A DNA stretch of 57,023 nucleotides from Microcoleus sp. CAWBG506 (GCA_020883125.1 JAHREW010000023.1:1-57023); one strand, 5' to 3'; positions 27,219 to 35,595 are shown, numbered from the stretch's first letter. Program-made: numbers and translations. Notes: a model not told the origin generated them from the letters alone.

Positions 27219-27356
27219 TTTGGGTCGAACCCAGGGGCAGATTGTTCCCAAACAGCGTTAACTGTTAGTTTTTTTCGCCGATCGCGGTCTTTGTCTCTGC
27301 ACATTGTAGGATGAATTGTGTAAAATTTTACGGTTCTCTCTTTTGTGCGATCGACC

Positions 27357-28025
27357 ATGACCGATGACCAGCCAAAATTGACCATCCCGAACCATCAGCA
27401 ACGAGTCCTCTTCTGTGACTTTGATGGCACGATTACAGTAGAAGAAACTTTTGTGGCTATGCTGAAGCATTTCGCGCCACAACTGTCATCGGAACTGATG
27501 CCAGAAATGTATGCTAGAAGGCTGAGTTTGCGATCGGGAGTGCGGCAGTTATTGGAGTCCATTCCCTCGGAATGTTACGGGGAAATTATCGAATTTTCCC
27601 GCCCCAAGCTGATGCGATCGGGCTTGGTAGAATTACTGGATTTTTTGGATGCTAAAGGGGTGCATTTTGTGATTGTTTCCGGCGGTTTGCGAATTATGGT
27701 AGAAACCGTCCTCGGCGATTTAGTCCATCGGGCTAGCGCTATTTATGCTGTGGATGTGGACACCACCGGGCCTCGGTTGGAAGTAAAGTCGGAGTTTGAG
27801 GGGGATACGGAATTGGTGTCGAAGGTGCGGGTAATGGAACAGTACCCAGCCCAGGAACAGGTGGCGATCGGAGATTCGATCACGGATTTTAACATGGCTT
27901 TGCACGCTTCCGAGGTGTTTGCGCGCGATCGACTGGCCCAATATCTAGACGAACAGCAAAAGCCCTATACTAAATGGGATAATTTTTTTGATGTGCTAGA
28001 AAAGCTATCCCAACAATGGCATTAA
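27357..28025 (+). CDS. mtnX: MtnX-like HAD phosphatase (methionine salvage)
   Basis: About 222 aa. Predicted 2-hydroxy-3-keto-5-methylthiopentenyl-1-phosphate phosphatase. HAD motif I is FCDFDGTITVEET, motif II is FVIVSGGLR, a conserved Lys lies near SEFEGDTELVSK and motif III is VAIGDSITDFNMA. The HAD-IB type cap fits MtnX. The assignment is supported by mtnB 45 bp downstream on the same strand. Start at ATG 27357; an in-frame GTG at 27345 is possible. Other small-molecule phosphatases of the SerB-like group cannot be fully excluded. Confidence 0.82.
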   Translation: MTDDQPKLTIPNHQQRVLFCDFDGTITVEETFVAMLKHFAPQLSSELMPEMYARRLSLRSGVRQLLESIPSECYGEIIEFSRPKLMRSGLVELLDFLDAKGVHFVIVSGGLRIMVETVLGDLVHRASAIYAVDVDTTGPRLEVKSEFEGDTELVSKVRVMEQYPAQEQVAIGDSITDFNMALHASEVFARDRLAQYLDEQQKPYTKWDNFFDVLEKLSQQWH

Positions 28026-28069
28026 AACTCAACTAAAACCATGCACCAAAAGCTAAGGATTGGCAAAGA

Positions 28070-28699
28070 ATGAGCGGCGATTTGAGAACAGATTTAATAG
28101 CAGCGGCAAAACATTTTTACGATCGAGGTTGGATGGTTGGGACAGCCGGCAATCTTTCCTCTCGCTTAGATGACGGCAGTTTTTGGATTACCGCTAGCGG
28201 CCGCCAAAAAGGCAAACTAACTGCCACGGATTTTATTAGAATGAACTTAGACGGCATAATTCTAGAGCAACCCGATCCAGATAGTCGCCCTTCCGCAGAA
28301 ACCAGCATTCATTTAGCGGTGTATCAGAGTTTTCCAGAAGCTCAAGCTTGCTATCACGTTCACTCCATTGAGGCAAATTTAGTCTCTCGGTTAGCAGCGG
28401 GAGATGCCGTGTCTTTACCTGCGATCGAAATGCTCAAAGGTTTGGGAGTCTGGGAGGAAAACCCCCAAGTATCCATGCCCTTATTTACCAATTATTTTTC
28501 AGTCCCCCAAATCGCCCAGGAAATTGGCGAATTATTTGCCATTTCCCCCCCGCAAGTACCCGCTTTGTTAATTCGCGATCACGGCGTTACAGTCTGGGCA
28601 AACTCCCCAGCTACAGCATACAATTACATAGAAATTGTTGAATACATTTTTCGCTACTTGGTGATGGCCCGTCAATCAATTTTAGATTATACATTTTAG
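28070..28699 (+). CDS. mtnB: methylthioribulose-1-phosphate dehydratase
   Basis: A 209-aa class II aldolase-like, zinc-dependent dehydratase of the methionine salvage pathway. GTAGNLSSRLDDGSFWITASGRQKG is the N-terminal signature. Zinc-binding His residues are in ACYHVHSIEA (H-x-H) and LIRDHGVTVW. A catalytic Glu lies in the SAETSIHLAVYQSFPEA region. Full length. It follows mtnX and precedes a patatin gene by only 19 bp. The usual mtnD gene is not adjacent. Confidence 0.92.
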   Translation: MSGDLRTDLIAAAKHFYDRGWMVGTAGNLSSRLDDGSFWITASGRQKGKLTATDFIRMNLDGIILEQPDPDSRPSAETSIHLAVYQSFPEAQACYHVHSIEANLVSRLAAGDAVSLPAIEMLKGLGVWEENPQVSMPLFTNYFSVPQIAQEIGELFAISPPQVPALLIRDHGVTVWANSPATAYNYIEIVEYIFRYLVMARQSILDYTF

Positions 28700-28718
28700 A
28701 CAAATTGAGGTAACATTT

Positions 28719-29756
28719 ATGGCTAAATATACTAGAATTCTATCCATAGATGGAGGCGGTATTAGAGGAATTATTCCGGGACAAGTCGGAGTAGCCATTG
28801 AAGAAAAGCTGAAACAAAAAAGCGGCAACCCAGAGACCAAAATAGCTGACTATTTTGATTTAATCGCCGGCACAAGTGCGGGAGGGATTTTAACTTGTCT
28901 TTACTTGTTTCCCGATCCCGATAATCCCAGTAGACCTCTTTGGTCTGCCCAAGATGCTGTTAATTTTTCCATCAAAAGTGGTCGCGATGTTTTTAAGAGT
29001 TCCTTTTGGCAAACACTCACATCTCTAGACGGTTTAGTGGATGAAAAATATTCGAGCGATCGCCTCGAAAAATTCTTTTTAGAACACTTTAGAGATTGCC
29101 AACTCAGTCAACTGCTGAAACCTTGTTTAATTACCAGTTACGACATCGAAAGGAGAAAAGCTCATTTTTTCAATCAAAAAGATGCTGTAAATAATCCCGA
29201 AGAAGACTATTTCATCAAGGATATAACCAGAGCGACATCGGCTGCTCCTTCTTATTTTGAAGTTCCCAAAATTCGCTCTTTGACCAACGAATCCTACGTT
29301 TTAGTTGACGGCGGAGTATTTGCCAACAATCCCGCACTTTGTGCTTATGCAGAAGTGAGAAATAAATTCCGCATTCCCGACGATCGCCCAGACAGAGGCC
29401 CGACGGCAAAGGAGATGGTAATCTTATCTCTCGGCACCGGAGACGCTCAAAAAAAATATCCCTACGAAGAAGCCAAAGACTGGGGTCAAGTGGAGTGGAT
29501 CGATCCTTTGATTAGTATACTGATGACCGGGGTTTCTGAAACAGTCCATTATCAACTCATGCAAATTTTTGATGCCATTGAAAGACCACATCAATATTTG
29601 AGAATTACTCCTAATTTGAGTTTATATACAGAACCGCTACCCATCGATGATGCGTCGGAACAAAAAATATCACAACTGGTGAAAATTGGGGATGAGCAAG
29701 CAAAAAAGTACGATGGAGAATTGGATCGCTTTATTGACTTGTTGCTGGCGGAATAA
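28719..29756 (+). CDS. patatin-like phospholipase
   Basis: A 345-aa acyl hydrolase with a Ser-Asp dyad. The oxyanion loop is DGGGIRGIIPG, the nucleophile elbow GTSAGG and the catalytic Asp lies in DGGVFANNP. The C-terminus resembles CapV/Pat17-like cyanobacterial lipases without a membrane anchor. It lies 19 bp after mtnB with an AGG-type ribosome-binding site (TTGAGGTAAC), so it may be co-transcribed. Patatins can act in lipid turnover or as defence effectors; no cyclic-oligonucleotide synthase lies nearby, so housekeeping lipid hydrolysis is the simpler reading. Confidence 0.9.
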   Translation: MAKYTRILSIDGGGIRGIIPGQVGVAIEEKLKQKSGNPETKIADYFDLIAGTSAGGILTCLYLFPDPDNPSRPLWSAQDAVNFSIKSGRDVFKSSFWQTLTSLDGLVDEKYSSDRLEKFFLEHFRDCQLSQLLKPCLITSYDIERRKAHFFNQKDAVNNPEEDYFIKDITRATSAAPSYFEVPKIRSLTNESYVLVDGGVFANNPALCAYAEVRNKFRIPDDRPDRGPTAKEMVILSLGTGDAQKKYPYEEAKDWGQVEWIDPLISILMTGVSETVHYQLMQIFDAIERPHQYLRITPNLSLYTEPLPIDDASEQKISQLVKIGDEQAKKYDGELDRFIDLLLAE

Positions 29757-29797
29757 TTAGTTATTGGTTATTAGTTATTGGTTATTAGTTGTTATTC
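29757..29797. repeat. heptamer array (TTAGTTATTGGTTA type)
   Basis: Alternating TTAGTTA and TTGGTTA heptamers directly after the patatin stop codon. STRR-like. Confidence 0.8.
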
Positions 29798-29838
29798 CTT
29801 AGCGTACATCACTCTCACATAGAAAATCTAAATCATTG

Positions 29839-30648
29839 GTGAAAAAATACCAAGACAAGCGCGATCGACATTTAGATGAAACCTTTAACAACAGATGGTT
29901 TCAGCGATTTTCTGTCACTATGTTCCTAGGCGGACAAGTGCTTTGGCGCATCCTCAGTGGCAAAATTGACCGCCGCAAAATCATGGAACACTTAGTCACA
30001 GTAGGATTAGATTCTTTGCGCGCTGTACTATTAATAGCCTTCTTTGCCGGCATGATTTTTACCATTCAATCAGCCAGAGAATTGATTCGATTTGGGGCTG
30101 TGGGGGCGGTAGGAGGTGCTTTTGCTTTGGCATTTTGCCGCGAATTAGCACCTGTTTTAACTGCTGGTGTAGTGGCGGGACAAGTAGGTTCAGCTTTTGC
30201 AGCGGAAATCGGCGAAATGCAGGTGACGGAACAAATAGATGCGCTGTATATGTTGAGAACCAATCCGGTTGATTATTTAGTAGTGCCACGGGTGATAGCT
30301 TGTTGTGTCATGCTGCCGGTATTAACCATTTTTTCGGTGGCGGTGGGGATTATAGGTGGAATGTTTGTAGCTGCTATTTTTTATGAGTTGGAACCATCAG
30401 TATTTTTAGAATCTGTTCGGACTTTTTTAGGACCTTGGGATTTAGTAACTGTGGCGATTAAGAGTTTTATTTTTGGATTGATTATTGCCATTGTGGGTTG
30501 CGGTTGGGGATTGACTACAACGGGGGGAGGTAAGGGAGTTGGACAAGCTGCAACGGCGGCGGTGGTGACTTCTTGGGTGTTTATTTTTGTGGCAGATTTC
30601 TTTTTGTCGCTGTTACTTTTTCATGAGTTGGGAATTACTAGAAGGTGA
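29839..30648 (+). CDS. MlaE/TGD1-family ABC transporter permease
   Basis: About 269 aa with five or six membrane helices. It matches the MlaE permease family that moves phospholipids between inner and outer membranes (TGD1 in plastids). Family hallmarks are FFAGMIFTIQSARELIRFG, FALAFCRELAPVLTAGVVAGQVGSAFAAEIGEMQVTEQIDAL and SFIFGLIIAIVGCGWGLTTTGGGKGVGQAATAAVV. The start is GTG 29839, with TTG 29836 directly before it. The ATPase and MCE-domain partners are not adjacent, as is common in cyanobacteria. Confidence 0.93.
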   Translation: MKKYQDKRDRHLDETFNNRWFQRFSVTMFLGGQVLWRILSGKIDRRKIMEHLVTVGLDSLRAVLLIAFFAGMIFTIQSARELIRFGAVGAVGGAFALAFCRELAPVLTAGVVAGQVGSAFAAEIGEMQVTEQIDALYMLRTNPVDYLVVPRVIACCVMLPVLTIFSVAVGIIGGMFVAAIFYELEPSVFLESVRTFLGPWDLVTVAIKSFIFGLIIAIVGCGWGLTTTGGGKGVGQAATAAVVTSWVFIFVADFFLSLLLFHELGITRR

Positions 30649-30720
30649 TGATATTAGTGATTGAATTTATTTTTTAGCCTCACGCAAGAGGGTGAATCTG
30701 TGTTGGGCAAATATATTCCT

Positions 30721-30814
30721 AGGGGCGAAGCATGACCGCAGACAATTTATTAGCGATAACCAGAGATTTACAGCGGTCATGCTTCGCCTATGCAAAATCG
30801 GGATACTCCCCAGG
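30721..30814. repeat. MITE-like element B, copy 2
   Basis: GGGGCGAAGCATGACCGC pairs with GCGGTCATGCTTCGCC (stem of at least 16 bp) across the loop AGACAATTTATTAGCGATAA. The upstream flank GAATCTGTGTTGGGCAAATA and the downstream flank CAAAATCGGGATACTCCCC are shared with the other copies. Confidence 0.88.
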
Positions 30815-30837
30815 CTAAATGCCTTTTTTACAAAAAA

Positions 30838-32355
30838 TCAAGTTGTCGGTGGGGTAAATATCTTATCAGTCCCTAGGGGACTTTTTGGGCTTTTCGGTTC
30901 CGGCTTGTAAGGAGGGCGATAGACTCGAATTTCCTGAATAGGAACTTTCCCATTAGCTTCAGGAACTATTTCCAAAATGTGTTTGGAATTGGTTAAATTC
31001 TGAGCCAATGTGGTATAATACTCGCGGGTTAAATCGGTAATTTCTAGCAGCCCATAGGTATCCACAAACATTGGTTTTACCTGCCATGCGGTCTCAAATC
31101 CTTTCGGTGTTGGCTGTTTAGAATATTCATAGGAACTTTGCAGCCACCAGTTTTTTGGTTCAATGACAACGCGACCCGAATTTGAGACAAATAATTTGTC
31201 ATTTGTACCGCTACCGTCGTAACCTGTTTTTGAACCAAAAACCTGAAACTTAAACTTGCTGGCGTCGCTGTTAATTTCTGTAATTACTGCTTTCCAATCT
31301 TCCACGATGAGGGGTTTCTGACTGGATACTTGGATAATGGCTGGCCAACCGACGCCAACGGTGGGACTGGGGCGGGTAATTGCATAAAGTTCGGGAAATT
31401 CTGATGGTTTTTTGCCGTCTATGGTAATGCTAGCACTGCTGGCTTTGTCCTTGAAGTTTTTATCGGCGATCGCATCTATTCTATTTCCTTCAAATTCTAA
31501 CCGCAATTTGCCATCTTTCCACTGGACTTCCCTACCAACTCTATAGGTTTTTACTAAATCTGGCTCAGGTTTTTTAGGAAAATTTGGATTGTATCGCAGG
31601 TGGGGCTTAATCAGGGCTGCTAGGAGAAAGTTTCCCCAATTGTTAAGGTGAATTTCGTCACTCAATAGCTGTTTTGGCTGCAAGCTATTGTCTTGTAAAT
31701 ACCGTCTCCAAGGTGTGCGAATTTCCGCAATTTCGCAGCCATATTTTTCGGCAAGTTGAGGCAACCATTGGGTAGAATGACTGTTGTGCCATTCGTATCT
31801 TTTGAGCTGATCTGGATCGTCTTTTTCTCCTGTTGGCATCCAGTCGATGTGATCTGAATGTATGAGTATTTCGCTAGTAGTGCGACGGCGGATATTAGCA
31901 ATGATTGCTTCGTAATCTTCATCTCCTCCGTAAACGTGAAAAATTACCAAATCTGGATAAAAAGGATATAAGTCGTGTTCGCTGGGACGGATTAACAACC
32001 CGGCGGCAAATCCTCCGATAGCCCTGTTTTCAATGGTCAAATCTGCATCGGGAAATCGCTTTATGATATCGTTGGCTACATCTTGCCACCAATCTTGTTG
32101 GGTGATAGATTGACCATAAAATAGGATTCGTACTGGTTTGCGATCGCCTGGAGTGCTGCTAGCCAGCAATCCCATTGTCCTTTGAATGTTAGCTCCAAAA
32201 TTAGGAGTGTTTTCCTGGGCAACTGGTGGGGGAAATCCTTGTGTAGCATTGATTTTCTGGAGGGCTGGAACTAACAGGACAAGCAGAGATAAACAAAATA
32301 CCCATAGTTGGCGATAGATTTTTGATTTGATGCTATGGCTATGGTGTTTTTTCAT
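30838..32355 (-). CDS. secreted SGNH/GDSL-type hydrolase
   Basis: A 505-aa protein with a basic N-terminus and a signal-anchor or signal peptide (WVFCLSLLVLLVPAL). SGNH blocks: block I FYGQSITQQ (nucleophile Ser), block II NRAIGGFAAG, block III-like HVYGGDEDYEAI and block V SDEIHLNNWG with the catalytic Asp-x2-His. A C-terminal beta-rich region of about 250 residues (VGREVQWKDGKLRLEFEGNR ... IREYRPP-like end) may be a carbohydrate-binding or second catalytic module. It may deacetylate extracellular polysaccharide; this is inference. Family-level call only. Confidence 0.72.
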   Translation of the reverse strand: MKKHHSHSIKSKIYRQLWVFCLSLLVLLVPALQKINATQGFPPPVAQENTPNFGANIQRTMGLLASSTPGDRKPVRILFYGQSITQQDWWQDVANDIIKRFPDADLTIENRAIGGFAAGLLIRPSEHDLYPFYPDLVIFHVYGGDEDYEAIIANIRRRTTSEILIHSDHIDWMPTGEKDDPDQLKRYEWHNSHSTQWLPQLAEKYGCEIAEIRTPWRRYLQDNSLQPKQLLSDEIHLNNWGNFLLAALIKPHLRYNPNFPKKPEPDLVKTYRVGREVQWKDGKLRLEFEGNRIDAIADKNFKDKASSASITIDGKKPSEFPELYAITRPSPTVGVGWPAIIQVSSQKPLIVEDWKAVITEINSDASKFKFQVFGSKTGYDGSGTNDKLFVSNSGRVVIEPKNWWLQSSYEYSKQPTPKGFETAWQVKPMFVDTYGLLEITDLTREYYTTLAQNLTNSKHILEIVPEANGKVPIQEIRVYRPPYKPEPKSPKSPLGTDKIFTPPTT

Positions 32356-32468
32356 TGTTTTATATTTTTGATGCTCCTAGAATCTGGACTGGATATTGAT
32401 GGACGCTATTTATTGTATAGACTATAGCAATTTTAGCCGTGTCGCTAAGAAATGGCAGGAGTAAAGAG

Positions 32469-32496
32469 TTGACAAAGGACTGGTAAATGTTATAAT
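32469..32496 (+). promoter_or_regulatory. consensus sigma-70 promoter
   Basis: TTGACA (32469-32474), 16-bp spacer, TATAAT (32491-32496). Expected transcription start near 32503. The transcript would begin just before the 70-bp hairpin element and then reach the gene at 32638. Confidence 0.75.
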
Positions 32497-32525
32497 TAAA
32501 TTGGTATTTAGTCAGCGATTACATG

Positions 32526-32595
32526 AGGCATCTCCTCAAAAGATAGTCCAGAACAAGCCGGAATGCCTGTTCCACAGAAATTATGGGAGATGTCT
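32526..32595 (+). repeat. 70-bp paired-hairpin element, copy 2 (candidate leader or small RNA)
   Basis: The outer stem AGGCATCTCC / GGGAGATGTCT uses a G-T wobble where copy 1 has A-T. The inner hairpin GAACAAGC ... GCCTGTTC matches copy 1 in position. It starts about 23 nt after the expected transcription start of the consensus promoter, so it is probably transcribed as the 5' leader of the next gene or as a separate RNA. Confidence 0.68.
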
Positions 32596-32637
32596 ATTTG
32601 TCAGCTCATTAATTTCAGGAGTTCGATCGCACATCAA

Positions 32638-32982
32638 ATGGATTACAAAACCGCCCGTAGTTTCCTGATAGACCAGGGAAGTGCCCTCGAAACAAAGAAA
32701 AATCCCGACGCTTTTTTGATGCGCCTCCAACAAGGACTCTCTCCCGTCCCTGGACAGGTGACATCGATTTTATTAGCTTTAAAAATATTGTTTGAGGGTT
32801 TGCAAGAATCTCCGATGCTCGATCGGCAATTAATCTCGGCACTGCATTTACTGTCGGTAGAAAGTTTGCAGCAATTTGAAGCAGGAGTTCGCAGGGGAGT
32901 TTCTTGGCCGCCGCTACTGAAAGAAGACTTGAATCGAATTGCGATCGCCGTTAAAAATATTTTTTCTGGTGTCTGGAAATAA
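32638..32982 (+). CDS. conserved cyanobacterial hypothetical protein
   Basis: 114 aa, no named domain. Mostly helical: MDYKTARSFLIDQGSALE, DAFLMRLQQGLSPVPGQVTSILLALKILFEGL, LDRQLISALHLLSVES and GVSWPPLLKEDLNRIAIAVKNIFSGVW. This pattern is recognisable as a small protein family conserved across cyanobacteria, sometimes mislabelled dethiobiotin synthetase in genome records; there is no P-loop, so that label is unsupported. Start at ATG 32638; an in-frame ATG at 32563 lies inside the hairpin element and is less likely. Probably expressed from the promoter at 32469. Confidence 0.72.
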   Translation: MDYKTARSFLIDQGSALETKKNPDAFLMRLQQGLSPVPGQVTSILLALKILFEGLQESPMLDRQLISALHLLSVESLQQFEAGVRRGVSWPPLLKEDLNRIAIAVKNIFSGVWK

Positions 32983-33024
32983 TTAACTTAGTGGGATTTT
33001 AGATATAAGTTCCGCTAGGGTGGA

Positions 33025-33120
33025 TCTGTGTTTTGCAAATATATTAGTACGATGCTCTAGCCTGACCGCTGTAAATCTCTAGCGCGAGCTAATAAATTGT
33101 CTGCGGTCATGGTTCGCCCT
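33025..33120. repeat. MITE-like element B, copy 3 (degenerate left arm)
   Basis: The flank GGATCTGTGTTTTGCAAATA precedes CTAGCCTGACCGC, which pairs with GCGGTCATGGTTCGCC across TGTAAATCTCT...ATAAATTGTCT. It lies directly against an element A pair. Confidence 0.8.
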
Positions 33121-33121
33121 T

Positions 33122-33310
33122 ATATCAATTCCGGTTGTATCGGAATGATTTAACCGCGAAGGCGCGAAGTACGCGAAGCAAGAGAAGAGAGAGTTTAATA
33201 ATTCCAATGAAGAGAGGATTTGATATTACTTACTATTTCTCTCTTCTCTTTCTCTGTGTCCTCTGTGTTCTCTGTGGTTTAATCATTCCGATATAACGGT
33301 AATTGATATC
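33122..33310. repeat. two MITE-like A elements in inverted (tail-to-tail) arrangement
   Basis: Copy one (33122-33229) runs ATATCAATTCCGGTTG ... GGATTTGATATTAC with the GCGAAGGCGC core. Copy two (about 33233-33310) is on the opposite strand: it ends TCGGAATGATT-type and AATTGATATC when read leftwards and has the CACAGAGGACACAGAG core. Both core types therefore belong to one family. Confidence 0.82.
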
Positions 33311-33313
33311 ATT

Positions 33314-33333
33314 CCCACGGATAAATCCGTGGG
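33314..33333. repeat. perfect 20-bp hairpin CCCACGGAT-AA-ATCCGTGGG
   Basis: Exact inverted repeat of 9 bp with a 2-nt loop. Similar CCCACGG hairpins mark ends of IS200/IS605 elements in cyanobacteria, so it may be such a remnant. No transposase is nearby. Confidence 0.6.
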
Positions 33334-33490
33334 CTATGAATAAGCAAGATAGGGAGCTTTTTTTTGTGGTCTGGTGCATCTGGGGGCAAGAAGAGCAAAT
33401 CCTGCGATATCAAAACCAAGAAATATCGAAGTTTTGGGTTATTTCACTTGAGAAAAAAACCGTTATTTCCAGATTTCAACCAGCCAAATT

Positions 33491-33691
33491 TTACTGTTCA
33501 CAAAAGCTTTCCAGGGATGCCAAAAGTGTGGGCAATCCCGCCAGCGTCGCTGACACCAAAACTTCATCCTTGTAAACCTGTGCTTGGATAATGCGGGTTT
33601 TCTGGGAATTAGAGGTTGTAGATCCTCGCAGTTCCCGATTTCCGGTTTCCACTAGCCCAGAACTTCTAGTTTCTCGCGTCAGGCCAAACAT
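33491..33691 (-). CDS. possible small protein, unknown
   Basis: 66 aa in an otherwise empty 870-bp stretch. The ATG at 33691 is preceded on its strand by GAGGATACAG, a fair Shine-Dalgarno with suitable spacing. The sequence is basic at the N-terminus and ends in QVYKDEVLVSATLAGLPTLLASLESFCEQ, a plausible amphipathic helix. I recognise no family. An overlapping plus-strand ORF has no ribosome-binding site and looks less protein-like. Confidence 0.35.
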   Translation of the reverse strand: MFGLTRETRSSGLVETGNRELRGSTTSNSQKTRIIQAQVYKDEVLVSATLAGLPTLLASLESFCEQ

Positions 33692-33858
33692 AACTGTATC
33701 CTCATTTATTCCCTAATGCCGCGCCCGCAAAATTTTTCAGCGCTTGAGCTATACTTCCATTGTTGCTTAGAGCGGCAAAATAAAGGAAATGATGAAATAA
33801 TAATTCACGATAGCTAGGGAGCGACGAAAACTGTATAACAACTGTAGGATAACTCTTA

Positions 33859-35073
33859 TTAATTTGTTACATAGGGTGTCAATTTAAGTCGATCGCCCGC
33901 GAGGACACAAACCGCAGCAACCAAAAAGGCGATCGCCCCCACCATCGCCGTTGTCACAGCAGCAACTGCCAAAGGTGCGACAAACACCATAGAATACAAA
34001 CTCATCCCCAGGGAAAAACCACCAAAATAAAATCCTACTCCCAATCCTCCCCGATGCGGAGGTACCAGAGACAAAGCAAAAGGAATCGCACCAGTAGTAA
34101 TGAAACTATTAGTAAAAATCACAGCCAAAACAGTCACCGCCACCATTACAAAACCCTGACTCAAAACCATTACCAACAACAAAAATGCCGTTGCTACCAA
34201 TCCAGCTAACAGCGTGGTTTGGTTTCCCAAACGCACCGCAATCGCTCCAGCTAGCAAACAAGAAACAGCTAAACCCAAGGTAAATCCAGCCATTAACAAC
34301 TTAGCATCAACACCCACAATTTGAGTTTTAAAAACATGGGGCAAAATCCGTTCTCCCATCGCGCGAGTTCCCCAAGCAACAGCCATTCCCGTCAGCGCAA
34401 CTAACCCCAAGGCTTTGATAGAAACTGCCCCAGAAATAGCAGTATCCGGTGGCAATTCCGACACCGCAGCATCAGGATTAACCGATCGCAAAAAAGCGAC
34501 CGCACCCAACAATACAAACGAACCAAGAGCGAAGGCAAAAGCTGGACCCCAACTCAGAATAAAATCCCCCGCCACAGGCCTTGCAGCCCCAACCAATCCC
34601 CCCACAAGCACCAATAAACTCATGGCGTGGGGCAACTGCGTTTGAGTTGCATATTGGCCCAACAGCGACACAGCGGGCGATCGAAACATCGCCATGGCGA
34701 TCGCCCAAGCCACAATTACCACAGGGAAAATCCAGCGCAGAGGGGAGACTGGATTGCCAAAAATAAAAATAGCCGGAATCGCCATAAATATAACCGACGA
34801 CAGGATAGTAGCCACCACAATCAGCGGAAAACGAGTTCCCATCCAGTGACGCTGCTTGTCAGAAAGCCAGCCAGCAAAAGGTTCGATCGCAATTGCCAAA
34901 CTATCCTCTAAAATAGTGATTCCCCTGTCAAATCCCGCAAAACCAAATCCCGCTAAAAGTTGAGGTAAATACAATCGGTAAAGCATCCAAGTTAGAGTAA
35001 TTGCTCCCTGCAAAGCCGCCACGCCGCCTACTTGTCGCCACAGAATTAAAGACTGAGATTGAGAAGTTTTCAT
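33859..35073 (-). CDS. major facilitator superfamily transporter
   Basis: About 404 aa with 12 predicted hydrophobic helices in two halves. The loop FAGWLSDKQRHWMGTRFPLIV after helix 2 fits the MFS GxxxDxxGRRxP-type motif (A-like motif). The second half repeats the fold (ALGLVALTGMAVAWGTRAMG ... SLVPPHRGGLGVGFYFGG, the latter like motif A in half two). The substrate is unknown; the sequence resembles cyanobacterial MFS proteins related to the BCD/PucC or sugar-type groups. Start at ATG 35073; an in-frame upstream ATG at 35106 would add 11 polar residues. Confidence 0.82.
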   Translation of the reverse strand: MKTSQSQSLILWRQVGGVAALQGAITLTWMLYRLYLPQLLAGFGFAGFDRGITILEDSLAIAIEPFAGWLSDKQRHWMGTRFPLIVVATILSSVIFMAIPAIFIFGNPVSPLRWIFPVVIVAWAIAMAMFRSPAVSLLGQYATQTQLPHAMSLLVLVGGLVGAARPVAGDFILSWGPAFAFALGSFVLLGAVAFLRSVNPDAAVSELPPDTAISGAVSIKALGLVALTGMAVAWGTRAMGERILPHVFKTQIVGVDAKLLMAGFTLGLAVSCLLAGAIAVRLGNQTTLLAGLVATAFLLLVMVLSQGFVMVAVTVLAVIFTNSFITTGAIPFALSLVPPHRGGLGVGFYFGGFSLGMSLYSMVFVAPLAVAAVTTAMVGAIAFLVAAVCVLAGDRLKLTPYVTN

Positions 35074-35169
35074 GGTTTTGACAATTTTTGACAGTTGGTG
35101 ATTCAATCACTTTATCTACACTTTTAAAAAATCTCAGCTATATTGTTACTATTTTTAATTTTTGCACCT

Positions 35170-35595
35170 ATGTTTGACTACCAAGTACCAAGGGCCAACT
35201 TCCTGATTCTAGCTCTCGAAGGACCGACAGCGATCGCTCAAATAAGACCAAATATCAATAGCTTACCTGACGGAGACTACCGCTATCGAGACTCCTTTGC
35301 GATCGATCGACCTTTTAGAGAAATCCAATTTCGCAAACAAGATAGATACATCACCGGCAGCGATGCCGACAAACGCACAGGTAAAAGCTACTGTTTTCGG
35401 GGCTTAGCGCTGCACAACAACGTCATTAATATCACAGTAGCCACTGAAATTGCTCCCCAAACAGCACAGAAAACTGAGTGGAAATTGGAGCCGGGAATCC
35501 CAATTAATTTTGACAAACTTTATCCGCTGCAAGCAGGACCAGGACTAGAATTGTACAAATGTTTGACAGCATTTTTACCTAAATTGAACTATTAG
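35170..35595 (+). CDS. hypothetical protein
   Basis: 141 aa (150 if TTG 35143 is used, which adds a short hydrophobic LLFLIFAP). I do not recognise it. The middle (PNINSLPDGDYRYRDSFAIDRPF, YITGSDADKRTGKSYCFRG) looks like a small beta-rich domain, and two Cys (in SYCFRG and YKCLTA) might pair. It begins 63-96 bp from the divergent MFS gene. A weak signal peptide cannot be excluded. Confidence 0.5.
   Translation: MFDYQVPRANFLILALEGPTAIAQIRPNINSLPDGDYRYRDSFAIDRPFREIQFRKQDRYITGSDADKRTGKSYCFRGLALHNNVINITVATEIAPQTAQKTEWKLEPGIPINFDKLYPLQAGPGLELYKCLTAFLPKLNY

Noticed and set aside
28719..29756. Patatin as part of a CBASS defence operon
   Set aside because: No CD-NTase, HORMA or TRIP13-like gene is adjacent; neighbours are metabolic.
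33303..33575. 90-codon plus-strand ORF after the element A pair
   Set aside because: Begins inside or next to repeat sequence, no ribosome-binding site and no protein-like composition; an opposite-strand ORF is more plausible.
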